Assembly: GCF_013204845.1 (NCBI RefSeq)
Contig: NZ_JABMKY010000003.1
Span: 186,001 to 250,000, forward strand
Length of the DNA: 64,000 bases
Direction of reading: 5' to 3'
Source of the DNA: Paenibacillus qinlingensis
Lineage (GTDB): Bacteria; Bacillota; Bacilli; Paenibacillales; NBRC-103111
Every line of letters begins with the position of its first letter. The stretch's first letter is position 1. Positions 37,101 through 45,714 of the stretch are shown here, piece after piece. Both the position numbers and the translations under genes were made by a program. The notes beneath the pieces are model-generated. The model was not told the origin of the DNA. It ran no database searches and saw only the letters and a program-made list of their open reading frames with translations.

Positions 37101-37286
37101 AATGGATTTTATGCAGTTAAGTTTGGGGATTTTCTGGTCAAAAGCTGATTAGATGGATAACCTACAGTTAATTTTAACCATTCCGCCCAATATGAACAAA
37201 AAAGGTGAATTTAAATTCATATTTTACATTTAAATTGAGTTTGCGAGGGAATATCTCATAAATAGCTGTACATTTTCCAGTTATTA
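37101..37286 (+). repeat. Dispersed ~187-bp element, copy A
   Basis: This 186-bp stretch aligns along its length with 54600-54785 and with the reverse complement of 45066-45253. Its ends form an imperfect inverted repeat of about 17 bp: TGGATTTTATGCAGTTA at the left, and TGGAAAATGTACAGCTA read inward from the right. A further direct unit, TGGATAACCTACAGTTA, lies at 37154-37170. Copies A and B share the perfect 22-bp stretch that begins ATAGCTGTACATTT. There is no open reading frame. A MITE-like or structured non-coding repeat is the likely class. Confidence 0.75.
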
Positions 37287-37395
37287 CAAGAGTGGTCATC
37301 GATCTGAGTACACGGGACTTGGGATGCGAGATACGTCCACCAATCTAGTTGTTTTTTTGTATATAAAGCAGGATTTCCAACACACCTGAAGATAG

Positions 37396-37423
37396 TCTCA
37401 CTATACCTGTGAATAAGGTGAGA
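37396..37423. promoter_or_regulatory. Inverted repeat upstream of the PhyH gene
   Basis: TCTCAC and GTGAGA are separated by 16 bp, about 64 bp upstream of the start codon at 37487. An operator is possible but there is no independent support. Confidence 0.3.
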
Positions 37424-37486
37424 ATGGTTTCCTCCTATGATTTATGATGAGCATGTAGAACAAATTCAGCCATAGGAGTGAAGATC

Positions 37487-38206
37487 ATGTTGAAAATTTC
37501 GGAGTCAGGTGCAGCGCAGTATCAAGAGAAAGGGTATTATTTGTATAAACAACAGCTTTTTTCCGAAGATAAGTTGAATCGTATTGAATCCATTTTCGAT
37601 GATCATTTACGTGAAAAAGGAAGCAAGCTATCCGATGAGCTGGATAGACCGCATATTCGCGATCCACGCTTACTAGAGTTCCTGCTTAGCGACGAAGTGC
37701 TGGATGTTGTCGAACCGATTATCGGACCGAACATTGCTTTGTGGTCAAGCCACTTTATTTGTAAGGACCCGTACGTAGGTCGGGCAACCCCATGGCACGA
37801 GGATTCTGCTTACTGGAAGGGTCGGGCAAGCTCTTTCGAAAATATCGTGACAGTATGGTTAGCGATTGATCGCAGTAATAAGGAGAATGGTTGCATGCGA
37901 GTCATTCCGGGTACACATGCGGGCGGCTTCTCGGATTACGAGAAAATCGATGCGTCAACCAATACATTTGATACACAAATCAAAGGCGTAGATGAATCCG
38001 CAGCGGTTTACTTTGAATTAGAGCGCGGCGAGTGCTCACTGCATGATTCCCGCATTATTCACGGTGCGACCGCTAATGAGAGCCCGTTCCGTCGCTGTGG
38101 TTATACGATGCGCTATTTCTCTGCAGATACGAAAGTATTGGATAAAAGAGAGATTTGGCTTGCCCGCGGAAAAGATCTCGCTGGCAACGTCTATCAGAAT
38201 GTGTAA
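37487..38206 (+). CDS. Phytanoyl-CoA dioxygenase (PhyH)-family oxygenase
   Basis: A 239-residue Fe(II)/2-oxoglutarate-dependent oxygenase. Iron ligands are visible: His and Asp in TPWHEDSAYW and the distal His in SRIIHGATANESPF, followed by Arg residues for 2-oxoglutarate. ATG 37487 is chosen because AGGAG ends 8 bases earlier; an in-frame GTG at 37478 overlaps that ribosome site. Bacterial PhyH proteins hydroxylate diverse small molecules. It stands upstream of an AraC regulator in the same direction, but with 129 bases between them. Confidence 0.9.
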   Translation: MLKISESGAAQYQEKGYYLYKQQLFSEDKLNRIESIFDDHLREKGSKLSDELDRPHIRDPRLLEFLLSDEVLDVVEPIIGPNIALWSSHFICKDPYVGRATPWHEDSAYWKGRASSFENIVTVWLAIDRSNKENGCMRVIPGTHAGGFSDYEKIDASTNTFDTQIKGVDESAAVYFELERGECSLHDSRIIHGATANESPFRRCGYTMRYFSADTKVLDKREIWLARGKDLAGNVYQNV

Positions 38207-38335
38207 GAGTTCTCTACTTATAGCATTCTGGGTAATGGAGCCTCTTTATCACGAACAAAAGTTTGAATCGAATCCGGCTGCAAGTTATGATGAGATGGAA
38301 TCCTGAATACAGAGTTTGGAGGAGTAAACGCCGAG

Positions 38336-39157
38336 ATGATGGAACCGACACGACTTATTATTCATGATTTTGTCTTGAGTTTACCTTCTTTTCATATGGC
38401 CATCCATGAGCTGAAGGAAAGTGTGCCGATGCATTGGCACGACTTCTACGAATTGAGCTATGTGATCTCAGGCACCGGCACACACAATTTGAATGGTACC
38501 GTTCAACCCCTTGCGAAAGGGGTTTTCATGCTGCTCACCCCAGCAGATTTCCATGAAGTGATGCCAGATGAGGGGAATCTGCTACGTAAATTTAATGTGA
38601 TTTTCAAAGAGGATATGCTTGAGCCTGAGTTGGCTTCTCTGTTATTTCAAGATTTGAGTCATAAAATGGTGGCTCTCGATGAAATGGATTGTGCAGCCAT
38701 TGAAGCCGATTTCAACAGGTTGTGGATGGAATATAGCTCCAATCAGGAAGGGCGCAGAGTTGGTGTTCGAAGTACACTTAACCGATTATTACTCGATCTT
38801 TTTCGCAAAAGTGAAGTGCAGATGACGAAAGAGGGCTCGCCAGCTATAACGAATGAGACGATACGGCGAGCATTGATTTTTATCCAGCATCATTTTCGTG
38901 AAAAGCTCACACTGCAAGAGGTTGCCGCGAGGGTGAATCTTTCGCCGAACTATTTCAGCGAGCAATTCCGCAAAGAAACCGGCATCACGTTTCAAAGTTA
39001 CATCTTGGAATTACGATTGGATTATGCAAGATCTTTGTTGAGTGCTTCAACCCTATCAATTACGGAAATCTGTTTCACTTCAGGTTTTCACACACTAAGC
39101 CATTTTGAACGTGCGTTTAAGCGGAAGTTCGGTCAAACACCAAGAGAAGTAAGATGA
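38336..39157 (+). CDS. AraC-family transcriptional regulator with cupin N-domain
   Basis: A 273-residue regulator. The N-terminal cupin has PMHWHDFYELSYVISGTG and a second barrel motif; the C-terminal ~100 residues hold two HTH motifs (LTLQEVAARVNLSPNYFSEQ; LSITEICFTSGFHTLSHFER). GGAGGA lies a little upstream of ATG 38336. It may control the PhyH oxygenase gene, since it follows it directly. The ligand is unknown. Confidence 0.92.
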   Translation: MMEPTRLIIHDFVLSLPSFHMAIHELKESVPMHWHDFYELSYVISGTGTHNLNGTVQPLAKGVFMLLTPADFHEVMPDEGNLLRKFNVIFKEDMLEPELASLLFQDLSHKMVALDEMDCAAIEADFNRLWMEYSSNQEGRRVGVRSTLNRLLLDLFRKSEVQMTKEGSPAITNETIRRALIFIQHHFREKLTLQEVAARVNLSPNYFSEQFRKETGITFQSYILELRLDYARSLLSASTLSITEICFTSGFHTLSHFERAFKRKFGQTPREVR

Positions 39158-39282
39158 AATCCTCGAAATAAGTGATAGCTGCGCTCAAGGTGTGCGTGCG
39201 ATGGGCATCTCCTAGCTCTGTGGTGTACGACATGGTAAAATGGTTGCGTGCGTGGAATATAAGGTTCAAGGAGGAACTTCCT

Positions 39283-39996
39283 GTGCAAGTGACCATTGGT
39301 AAAATAAGTGAAATCAATAGGTATCCTATAAAGTCATTCGCAGGTGAGCGTTTGACATCTTGCCAGATTGAAGCCTATGGCATGCTAGGCGATCGGTTTG
39401 GTGCCTTTTATGATGAATCCAAATCGGGCTGGTGGCGATATGTAACGGCACGAAATATACCTAACATGTTGACCTATCAAGCAACTTATCTTGATGGAGA
39501 TATCCGTATTACAGCAGGAGATGGGCGAGTATTCGGCTGGAATGACGTACTATTGCAAGAAATACAAACTCAAACGAAGACTCCCCTTACCATGTCGCGC
39601 TTAAAGGAACCGCATCCAGAGCATCCACAACTGCTTTCTGTTGATGGTGCCAGCATTCTTCTTGTCACAGATGCCAGCCTAAGAAAACTCGAGAGTATGC
39701 ACGGTAAGGATTTGGATCAACGTCGGTTTCGAGGCAATTTCGTAGTTACGTTAGATGACGATGCCTGCTCCGAAGGAGAATGGATAGGTCGACAGATTGC
39801 TATAGGCGAAGTACAATTGCAGGTAGACAGCTTTTGTACGCGCTGTATGATGATTACGATAGATCCAGATACGCTGGATAAAGATCCTTCGGTACTCAAA
39901 CAAGTAAACGAAGGCTTTGATCTACAGTTTGGTGTCTATGCTTCTGTCGTTCAAATAGGTCAAATTCGACTCGGCGATACGGTCAAATTACTGTAA
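39283..39996 (+). CDS. MOSC-domain protein
   Basis: A 237-residue protein with the MOSC N-terminal beta-barrel (ISEINRYPIKSFAGERL) followed by the MOSC core (RRFRGNFVV, then SFCTRCMMITIDPDT with the conserved Cys). GTG 39283 is chosen because AAGGAGG ends 8 bases before it, although the frame opens at 39172. MOSC proteins bind sulfur- or molybdenum-carrying groups and take part in N-hydroxylated compound reduction or sulfur transfer. No molybdenum enzyme gene is seen nearby. Confidence 0.88.
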   Translation: MQVTIGKISEINRYPIKSFAGERLTSCQIEAYGMLGDRFGAFYDESKSGWWRYVTARNIPNMLTYQATYLDGDIRITAGDGRVFGWNDVLLQEIQTQTKTPLTMSRLKEPHPEHPQLLSVDGASILLVTDASLRKLESMHGKDLDQRRFRGNFVVTLDDDACSEGEWIGRQIAIGEVQLQVDSFCTRCMMITIDPDTLDKDPSVLKQVNEGFDLQFGVYASVVQIGQIRLGDTVKLL

Positions 39997-40049
39997 TGCA
40001 GCTTTAGTTGAAACGGTTATAGACTGTCAAGTTTAAGTGAGGTATACGC

Positions 40050-40805
40050 ATGGAAAGAAAATATTGGGTCCCCGCACTGGAACGAGCACAAGATGTTCTC
40101 CAATTAATAGCGGATAAGCCTTCTAGGCTAAAGTTAATGGACTTGAGCGTTGCAACGGGGATTAATAAGAGCACGATGTTTTCGCTTTTACATACGATGG
40201 AGACGTTGAATTGGGTCATCAGAGAAAAAGGGGATACCTATGTGCTCGGCTCCTTTTTCGGTGTCATTGGCAACGCCTATTTCGCTGGCATGTCGCTAGT
40301 GAAATTATTCGAGGAGAAAGCTGCTCGTTCCGTGGAGCGACTCGGCGAAACCTTTCAGTTGGCTAGATTGGAGAAAGGCGAGCTTGTGTATTTGGCTAAA
40401 AAAGAGGCACCAGCGCAAGTTCGTCTCATCTCTGAGCCTGGCATGAGGTTGCTGGCGTACGCAACAGCGATGGGTAAAGTATTGCTGTCTGCTTTGGAAG
40501 ATTCACAGGTGCTCGCTTTGTTCGAAGAAGGCAGCTATCAAGCTTTTACGCCACATACTGTTCAAAGTGGAGAAGAACTGCTGAAACAGCTTCGAACGGT
40601 AAGACAACAAGGCTATGCAGTGGATCAAGAAGAAATCGTACTCGGCTTTTGCTGCTTGGCCATGCCAATTGTTGATCGTAACGGGAAGTGGATCGCAGCT
40701 GTTAGTTGTTCAATGCCCGTACATCAATGGGCGCATAAACGAGATCTGGCGAAGGAAGAGATACAGATTCTCACACAAGCGTTATCGGCCACAGTACCAC
40801 TGTAA
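40050..40805 (+). CDS. IclR-family transcriptional regulator
   Basis: A 251-residue regulator. The N-terminal winged HTH is in LERAQDVLQLIADKPSRLKL and INKSTMFSLLHTMETLNWV; the C-terminal effector domain contains GMRLLAYATAMGKVLLS and QGYAVDQEEIVLGFCCLAMP, typical of IclR. GAGG precedes ATG 40050. It is followed by an SDR dehydrogenase and a fumarylacetoacetate hydrolase-like gene, a common arrangement for sugar-acid or aromatic catabolism under IclR control. The palindrome at 40931 is the likely operator. Confidence 0.92.
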   Translation: MERKYWVPALERAQDVLQLIADKPSRLKLMDLSVATGINKSTMFSLLHTMETLNWVIREKGDTYVLGSFFGVIGNAYFAGMSLVKLFEEKAARSVERLGETFQLARLEKGELVYLAKKEAPAQVRLISEPGMRLLAYATAMGKVLLSALEDSQVLALFEEGSYQAFTPHTVQSGEELLKQLRTVRQQGYAVDQEEIVLGFCCLAMPIVDRNGKWIAAVSCSMPVHQWAHKRDLAKEEIQILTQALSATVPL

Positions 40806-40826
40806 CCACCAAGACGAAGTTCCAGG

Positions 40827-40874
40827 TAAACCAGTTAACACCCGCGGTCGTTGGGTTGGATCTGGTTTATTTTG
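40827..40874 (+). terminator. Probable terminator after the IclR gene
   Basis: TAAACCAG (40827-40834) pairs with CTGGTTTA (40862-40869), and an inner CACCC/GGGTTG stem can form; TTTT follows. Confidence 0.55.
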
Positions 40875-40876
40875 CG

Positions 40877-40905
40877 TTGACGCGAAAGATATTGGATGCT
40901 AGACT
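40877..40905 (+). promoter_or_regulatory. Promoter of the SDR gene, sigma-A type
   Basis: TTGACG (40877-40882), a 17-bp spacer and TAGACT (40900-40905) make a reasonable vegetative promoter. Two palindromes follow between it and the SDR start codon, in a position suited to repression. Confidence 0.5.
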
Positions 40906-40923
40906 TAGTGTATGTAAATTTAT

Positions 40924-40946
40924 AAACTAAGTTTATTATAATAAAC
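40924..40946. promoter_or_regulatory. Palindromic operator candidate for the IclR regulator
   Basis: GTTTATTATAATAAAC (40931-40946) is a perfect 16-bp palindrome. The overlapping AAACTAAGTTT (40924-40934) is also symmetric about its centre. They lie just downstream of the predicted promoter and 17 bp before the SDR start codon. The adjacent IclR-family gene is the natural binder, but this is inferred. Confidence 0.55.
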
Positions 40947-40962
40947 TACGAGGTGAAACCAA

Positions 40963-41736
40963 ATGAGATTACAACATAAAGTAATCCTGATTACAGGTGC
41001 TGGATCTGGTATCGGGCGAAGCACAGCATTGCTTTTTGGCCAAGAAGGTGCACAAGTGATCGTCAACGATTTGGATGCGGTCAAAGGTGAGGAAACGGCC
41101 TCAGAGATTCGAGATAATGGTGGAGAAGCGCTTTTCTTGCAAGCGGACGTAACGGATGCTGATTCCGTGAAAACGATGGTAGACCGAGCAATCGAAACAT
41201 ATGGACGAATTGATGTGCTTTTTAATAATGCGGGAATTAGTGGTGTTGGTGCCCTGCATGAATTAGAGCCAGAGCAATGGGATCGAGTTATTCGTGTGAA
41301 TATTCGCGGTGTTTTTCTTCCATCCAAATATGTCATTCCTCATATGATGGAACAGCGCAGCGGATCCATTATCAATATGTCCTCCTGCATTGCAGAAATT
41401 GGGTTGGCTAGACGCGCATCTTACGCAGCTACCAAGGGAGCTGTATTGTCATTGACCAAATCTATGCAAGTCGATTATGCGCCTTATCAAATTCGGGTGA
41501 ATGCCCTGCTGCCTGGCACGATTTTAACACCTTTTGTTGAGAATTATTTGAAAACCTCTTATGATGATCCTGAGGCTGCCATTGCTGCTCTGAAAAGTAG
41601 ACAACTCAGCAATGAACTCGGAACGCCAGAGGATGTAGCGAAAGCTGCCTTATTCCTAGCATCAGATGAATCCAAATTCATGATGGGCTCTCCCTTGTAT
41701 ATTGATGGTGGCGTTGTGTTCGGTAAGAATGCGTAA
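40963..41736 (+). CDS. SDR-family NAD(P)-dependent oxidoreductase
   Basis: A 257-residue short-chain dehydrogenase. The cofactor motif is TGAGSGIGRS, with NNAGIS after it; the catalytic Ser is in NMSSCIAE and the Tyr/Lys pair in SYAATKGAV. GAGGTG precedes ATG 40963. With the fumarylacetoacetate hydrolase-like gene after it and the IclR gene before it, the enzyme probably oxidises a sugar (for example L-fucose or another deoxy sugar) or a related acid; substrate unproven. Confidence 0.93.
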   Translation: MRLQHKVILITGAGSGIGRSTALLFGQEGAQVIVNDLDAVKGEETASEIRDNGGEALFLQADVTDADSVKTMVDRAIETYGRIDVLFNNAGISGVGALHELEPEQWDRVIRVNIRGVFLPSKYVIPHMMEQRSGSIINMSSCIAEIGLARRASYAATKGAVLSLTKSMQVDYAPYQIRVNALLPGTILTPFVENYLKTSYDDPEAAIAALKSRQLSNELGTPEDVAKAALFLASDESKFMMGSPLYIDGGVVFGKNA

Positions 41737-41782
41737 ATAAAGAATCGAATTTCCAATTATTCGAAAAGAGAGGATGTTAACT

Positions 41783-42691
41783 TTGAAACTAGTCACAATA
41801 GATCATTCCGGTAGTAGTCATCTTGGTGTGAAGTTGGACAACAACGTATTTAATATAACAGAGGCATTGAAAGCGTTCCCTGAGGAAGGAATTCCAACGG
41901 ATATCATGTCAGTCATTGCGAACTCTGAAGCTGTGATTCCTCAGCTTGAACGTTATATTGCAAGAGTCCTTGAAGGGGCAACAGCGGGAACTCCATATCT
42001 TTTGGATGAATCTCAAGTAAATTATGGTCCATGCGTCACCAATCCAGGTAAAATCATCTGCGTAGGCTTGAACTATCGCAAGCATGCCGAAGAAACGAAT
42101 GCACCAATTCCTCAGTATCCTATTTTGTTCAACAAGTTTAATAATACGATTGCTTCGAACGGCGATGATATTCCGCTTCCTAATCGTGTCACGAGTCAGG
42201 TTGATTATGAAGCTGAGCTGGTTATCGTCATCGGCAAACAGGCGAAATATGTGTCCAAGGAACAGGCGTTAAGCCATGTTTTTGGCTATTGCAATGTGAA
42301 TGATTTATCAGCGCGTGATTTGCAAATGCGTACCCAACAATGGTTGCTGGGGAAATCCTGTGATAAATTCAGTCCGCTTGGTCCGTATTTGGTAACGGCT
42401 GATGAAGTTGGGGATCCGAATCAGTTGACGATTACTTGTACGGTGAATGGCGAGACGAGACAGAATTCGCATACATCGGATATGATTTTCCACTGCGATG
42501 AAATCGTTAGCTATATTTCCCAACACATGACGTTGTCGCCTGGTGATATTATTTTGACAGGAACGCCTGAGGGTGTTGTGCTCGGTAAGCCGGTAGATCA
42601 ACGCGTTTATTTAAAGCATGGCGACGTGGTTACGATTGCGATTGAGAAATTAGGTGCGTTAACGAATCGCATGGTGGATGAGCACGTATAG
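41783..42691 (+). CDS. Fumarylacetoacetate hydrolase-family protein
   Basis: A 302-residue metal-dependent hydrolase or hydratase of the FAH family. Conserved stretches are GKIICVGLNYRKHAEET, YEAELVIVIGK (acidic metal ligands), DLQMRTQQWLLGKSCDKFSPLGPY (quoted in part here as DLQMRTQQWLLGKS) and ILTGTPEGVVLGKP. TTG 41783 is preferred as start, since AGAGAGG ends 9 bases before it and touches the alternative ATG 41774. In sugar-acid catabolism such enzymes cleave or hydrate diketo or keto-deoxy acids, which fits the SDR gene just upstream. Confidence 0.9.
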   Translation: MKLVTIDHSGSSHLGVKLDNNVFNITEALKAFPEEGIPTDIMSVIANSEAVIPQLERYIARVLEGATAGTPYLLDESQVNYGPCVTNPGKIICVGLNYRKHAEETNAPIPQYPILFNKFNNTIASNGDDIPLPNRVTSQVDYEAELVIVIGKQAKYVSKEQALSHVFGYCNVNDLSARDLQMRTQQWLLGKSCDKFSPLGPYLVTADEVGDPNQLTITCTVNGETRQNSHTSDMIFHCDEIVSYISQHMTLSPGDIILTGTPEGVVLGKPVDQRVYLKHGDVVTIAIEKLGALTNRMVDEHV

Positions 42692-42744
42692 CTGATTTCG
42701 TTAATCGCTTGTATAATAAAAGAATACCGCTTAGTGAGAGCAAG

Positions 42745-42772
42745 AGACAGCCTGCGGGTTGTCTTTTTTCTG
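42745..42772 (+). terminator. Rho-independent terminator after the FAH gene
   Basis: GAGACAGCC and GGGTTGTCTTTTTT form an imperfect stem with a TGC loop followed by a run of T. Confidence 0.65.
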
Positions 42773-42793
42773 TCCAACGAAAGGAAAGACTGT

Positions 42794-43681
42794 ATGAATC
42801 AGATCCGTTTGCACACGGGGTACTTTCCATGGATTCGAGATATGGGGAAGACGTTGACCCAAGAAGGCTGGATTCATCCGGACCGAAATTCGGATTTTAA
42901 TGTATTTATTTTTGTTATTAAGGGTCAAATGCAGGTGGTAGAAGAAGGCAAAGAGTATTTTTTGCAGGAGGGTACGGGCTTTTTTCTCAAAAGTGGTTTG
43001 CATCATTGGGGAGGTGCAGGCACACTGCCTGATACTTCAACGATATGGATTCATTTCTATGATCGGCAGGAGGAACAGACACCTACGAAGGAAGTTCATA
43101 TAGGGAGTTTGCCATCGTTACAAGCTTCTCAATCCTATCAATTATTCACACCAAGTGATTATCAGCATGAGCTGGTGCTGCCCAAAATATTTCATCTAGC
43201 CCAACCCTCTCCCTTTATTAGTAAACTAAAAGAGCTGTACGAGTTGTACAGCTCCGCCCCTTTATTTAGTCACTTGTCTTTGAGTATGAAAACCATGGAG
43301 ATTTTTCTGGATGTGTACCGTCAATCCCTAGAACGACCCAAGTTATCTAGCAAATCGGATGCTGTTGTCCAGAAGCTGGCAATCTATCTGGAAGAGCATT
43401 GGGAGAGTAAGCTGGATCCTGATCGAATCGTTTCGGAATTTCAGCTCAATTATCGGTATATGAGCACGTTGTTCACGAGCAAAATGGGAATATCTTTGTT
43501 TCATTATCATGAACGTCTGCGCATTCACAAATCAGCCGAGCTTCTGCGCAATACGCTATTAAATATTTCAGAGGTCAGCCATCAGCTCCAGTTTACGAAC
43601 CCGTATTATTTCTCGCGTGTTTTTCGAAAAGTGATGGGCGAGTCACCTTCCGATTATATTCGCAATATTTATCGGTCATAA
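42794..43681 (+). CDS. AraC-family transcriptional regulator
   Basis: A 295-residue regulator with a cupin-like N-terminus (GQMQVVEEGKEYFLQEGTGF, with a His-His pair in SGLHHWGG) and two C-terminal HTH motifs ending in VMGESPSDYI. ATG 42794 is chosen: AAAGGA lies 8 bases upstream, and the longer in-frame version would begin inside the preceding terminator. It converges with the oxidoreductase gene at 43691, leaving nine bases between the two stops. Its target is unknown. Confidence 0.9.
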   Translation: MNQIRLHTGYFPWIRDMGKTLTQEGWIHPDRNSDFNVFIFVIKGQMQVVEEGKEYFLQEGTGFFLKSGLHHWGGAGTLPDTSTIWIHFYDRQEEQTPTKEVHIGSLPSLQASQSYQLFTPSDYQHELVLPKIFHLAQPSPFISKLKELYELYSSAPLFSHLSLSMKTMEIFLDVYRQSLERPKLSSKSDAVVQKLAIYLEEHWESKLDPDRIVSEFQLNYRYMSTLFTSKMGISLFHYHERLRIHKSAELLRNTLLNISEVSHQLQFTNPYYFSRVFRKVMGESPSDYIRNIYRS

Positions 43682-43690
43682 ATGAAGGGA

Positions 43691-44833
43691 CTATTCAAAG
43701 CTAGGTATGACGACGGCTTTACCATCTTGCATCGCGGATTCGTGCGCGCAGATGCCTGCTGCAGTCCAATTCGCTGCAGTTACCGCATCAATGTAGGGCT
43801 TACGCTCTTCTACGATACTGCGCAGAAATTCATGGACTAAGTGAGGATGCGAGCCATGATGACCATTGCCTTGCAGCACGGATTGATGCGGATTGTTCTC
43901 ATCAAGCACGGCTTGGTGCGTAATATGGTAAGCAAGCTCTTCAGGAAGCAAGTCTGGCCGTGATGGTGCTTTGATCTTGGTCACGTCGGATTTGCGGCCA
44001 CGTTCGCCCTGCAGCTCGGCTGTTTTAAACAGGGAAAGCGGTTCATCCTCCATATGCCATTCCAGCGTGGCTTCTTCGCCATAAATGTTGAAGCTTTCCA
44101 TATAAGGACGCGTTGTTTGGAAAAGTGTACGTGTAACTTCTGCGCTTACTGGCGATTCCTCCAATTGGAAAATGGCCGTTTCAATCGGATACGGATTGCC
44201 GTATTGCTTGACAAGCTCGTCTTCCATGACGCCTGAGCCGATACAATTTACTTTCGTTGCACGTTTCCCTAGTAAAGCAAGTAGTGGGGAAATAGCATGT
44301 GTAGCATAATGCATTGGTGGAAGGCCTTTCCAGTAAGGAGGCCAATTGACCATGTCTTGATAATGCGCGCCACGAAGGAACTGAACGCGACCGAATTCAC
44401 CTTTGCGGTACATCTCTTGTGCATACAAGAATTGGTACGTGTACACAGCCGTTTCCATCATCATATAATTACGATTGCTTTCTTTCTCTGCTGCAACGAT
44501 TGCGTGCAAGTCTTCTAGACTAGTCGCCATTGGAACTGTACATGCGCAGTGCTTGCCAGAGCGAAGTACCTCTACGGATTGCTTGCCGTGTAACGGAATC
44601 GGAGAAACGAGATGAACCGCATCATAGTCATCCGAATGGAGGATGTCTTCTAAACTCGTGTGACGTCGTTCGAAGCCATATTTATCACCGTATTGATGCA
44701 ATAGTTCTTCATCCGTATCACAAATACCAACATATTCGACATCCGGATGCGCATGATAAATGGGGGCAAAAGCACCTCCAAATCGAAGTCCTACTAAAGC
44801 AATTCGTACCTTTTTGTTAGTTGTGGTGCTCAT
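43691..44833 (-). CDS. Gfo/Idh/MocA-family oxidoreductase, atypical EKP motif
   Basis: A 380-residue protein with a clear Rossmann start (IALVGLRFGGAFAPIY) and a family-typical C-terminal domain (HYATHAISPLLALLG). Where most relatives have EKP it reads CACTVPMATS, so the signature Lys is missing. This may mark a separate subgroup with a different catalytic setup. It is on the minus strand, alone, with a GGAAGG-containing leader. The region beyond its start is the gene-poor island. Confidence 0.88.
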   Translation of the reverse strand: MSTTTNKKVRIALVGLRFGGAFAPIYHAHPDVEYVGICDTDEELLHQYGDKYGFERRHTSLEDILHSDDYDAVHLVSPIPLHGKQSVEVLRSGKHCACTVPMATSLEDLHAIVAAEKESNRNYMMMETAVYTYQFLYAQEMYRKGEFGRVQFLRGAHYQDMVNWPPYWKGLPPMHYATHAISPLLALLGKRATKVNCIGSGVMEDELVKQYGNPYPIETAIFQLEESPVSAEVTRTLFQTTRPYMESFNIYGEEATLEWHMEDEPLSLFKTAELQGERGRKSDVTKIKAPSRPDLLPEELAYHITHQAVLDENNPHQSVLQGNGHHGSHPHLVHEFLRSIVEERKPYIDAVTAANWTAAGICAHESAMQDGKAVVIPSFE

Positions 44834-45065
44834 TCTAGTCGCTTCCCTTCCTTGTCAAATGCGTAGTCTACATCTTTAATAGTAGACGTATCGGGTGCTG
44901 ATGTGAATGAAGCAATCGATAGAAAAGTTGTACAATGTTCAGGTTTTAAGGGAATTGCACTGGAGAAGGTGAAAAAGGGGCTTCAGCGAGACAAGCCGCT
45001 TAGCTCCTTGGTTTGTGAAACATGTGTGAGTGTAGTGCAGATGCTGAAAAGGCTGGGAGATGCGA

Positions 45066-45253
45066 TTAACTGGAAAATGTACAGCTATTTTCACGATTTA
45101 CGGCTGACATTCACAATTAGATGGAAAAAAGGTAGTTATTTTTCGTGTATCTACTAGTTTCACTGAAAATCGGTTCATTTAACTACATATTTTCCATCTA
45201 TTCCAGTTTATCGGGGAATTATGCTGGATTTAACTGTAGGATTTCCATCTAAT
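45066..45253 (-). repeat. Dispersed ~187-bp element, copy B (inverted)
   Basis: On the minus strand this 188-bp stretch aligns with copies A (37101) and C (54600). Its outer ends, read inward, are TGGAAATCCTACAGTTA and TGGAAAATGTACAGCTA, an imperfect terminal inverted repeat. An internal unit TGGAAAATATGTAGTTA is also present. It lies immediately beside the hexanucleotide arrays. Confidence 0.75.
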
Positions 45254-45328
45254 TGGCTGTTCGACCAACCCGCCCCTGCCTTCGACTCAGCTTAACCTCA
45301 ACCATTCGCTGACCCAACCTAATCCAAC

Positions 45329-45400
45329 CCCGAACCCGAACCCGAACCCGAACCCGAACCCGAACCCGAACCCGAACCCGAACCCGAACCCGAACCCGAA
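45329..45400 (+). repeat. (CCCGAA)12 hexanucleotide array
   Basis: Twelve perfect tandem copies of CCCGAA, followed by degenerate units (CTCAAA, CCCAAA). The minus strand reads (TTCGGG)12, which is G-rich and may form a quadruplex. Confidence 0.97.
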
Positions 45401-45434
45401 CTCAAACCCAAACCCAACCCGAACCCGAACTCAA

Positions 45435-45494
45435 CCCCAACCCCAACCCCAACCCCAACCCCAACCCCAACCCCAACCCCAACCCCAACCCCAA
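45435..45494 (+). repeat. (CCCCAA)10 hexanucleotide array, telomere-like unit
   Basis: Ten perfect tandem copies of CCCCAA; the minus strand reads (TTGGGG)10, the same unit as the telomere repeat of the ciliate Tetrahymena. Such G-tracts are known to form G-quadruplexes. Variant units flank it on both sides. Confidence 0.97.
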
Positions 45495-45654
45495 CCCGAA
45501 CCCAACCCAAACCCGAACCACTTAGTCAAGATAGCCCCTCTGCCAAGATACTAGTCGTACCCACTGCATGAATGTATAGTGAGGAAATTGAGAACGAAGT
45601 GGACGTCCCGATGAATTTTGTGAGCCCGATTGTAAGAAATGTGGGGTATCGCGA

Positions 45655-45714
45655 AGAAGTAGAAGTAGAAGTAGAAGTAGAAGTAGAAGTAGAAGTAGAA
45701 GTAGAAGTAGAAGT
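45655..45714 (+). repeat. (AGAAGT)10 hexanucleotide array
   Basis: Ten perfect tandem copies of AGAAGT, then AGTAAT and one more AGAAGT. The unit is unrelated in sequence to the two arrays just upstream. Confidence 0.97.

Larger units (their letters stand above)
36916..37486. other. AT-rich 570-bp intergenic region
   Basis: No credible coding sequence is seen here. The region contains one copy of the dispersed ~187-bp element (37101-37286) and, nearer the following gene, an inverted repeat TCTCAC (37396-37401) with GTGAGA (37418-37423). The rest shows no recognised structure. Confidence 0.7.

Noticed and set aside
44903..45157. 84-codon open frame on the plus strand
   Set aside because: It runs into the dispersed element, has no ribosome site and no recognisable motif.
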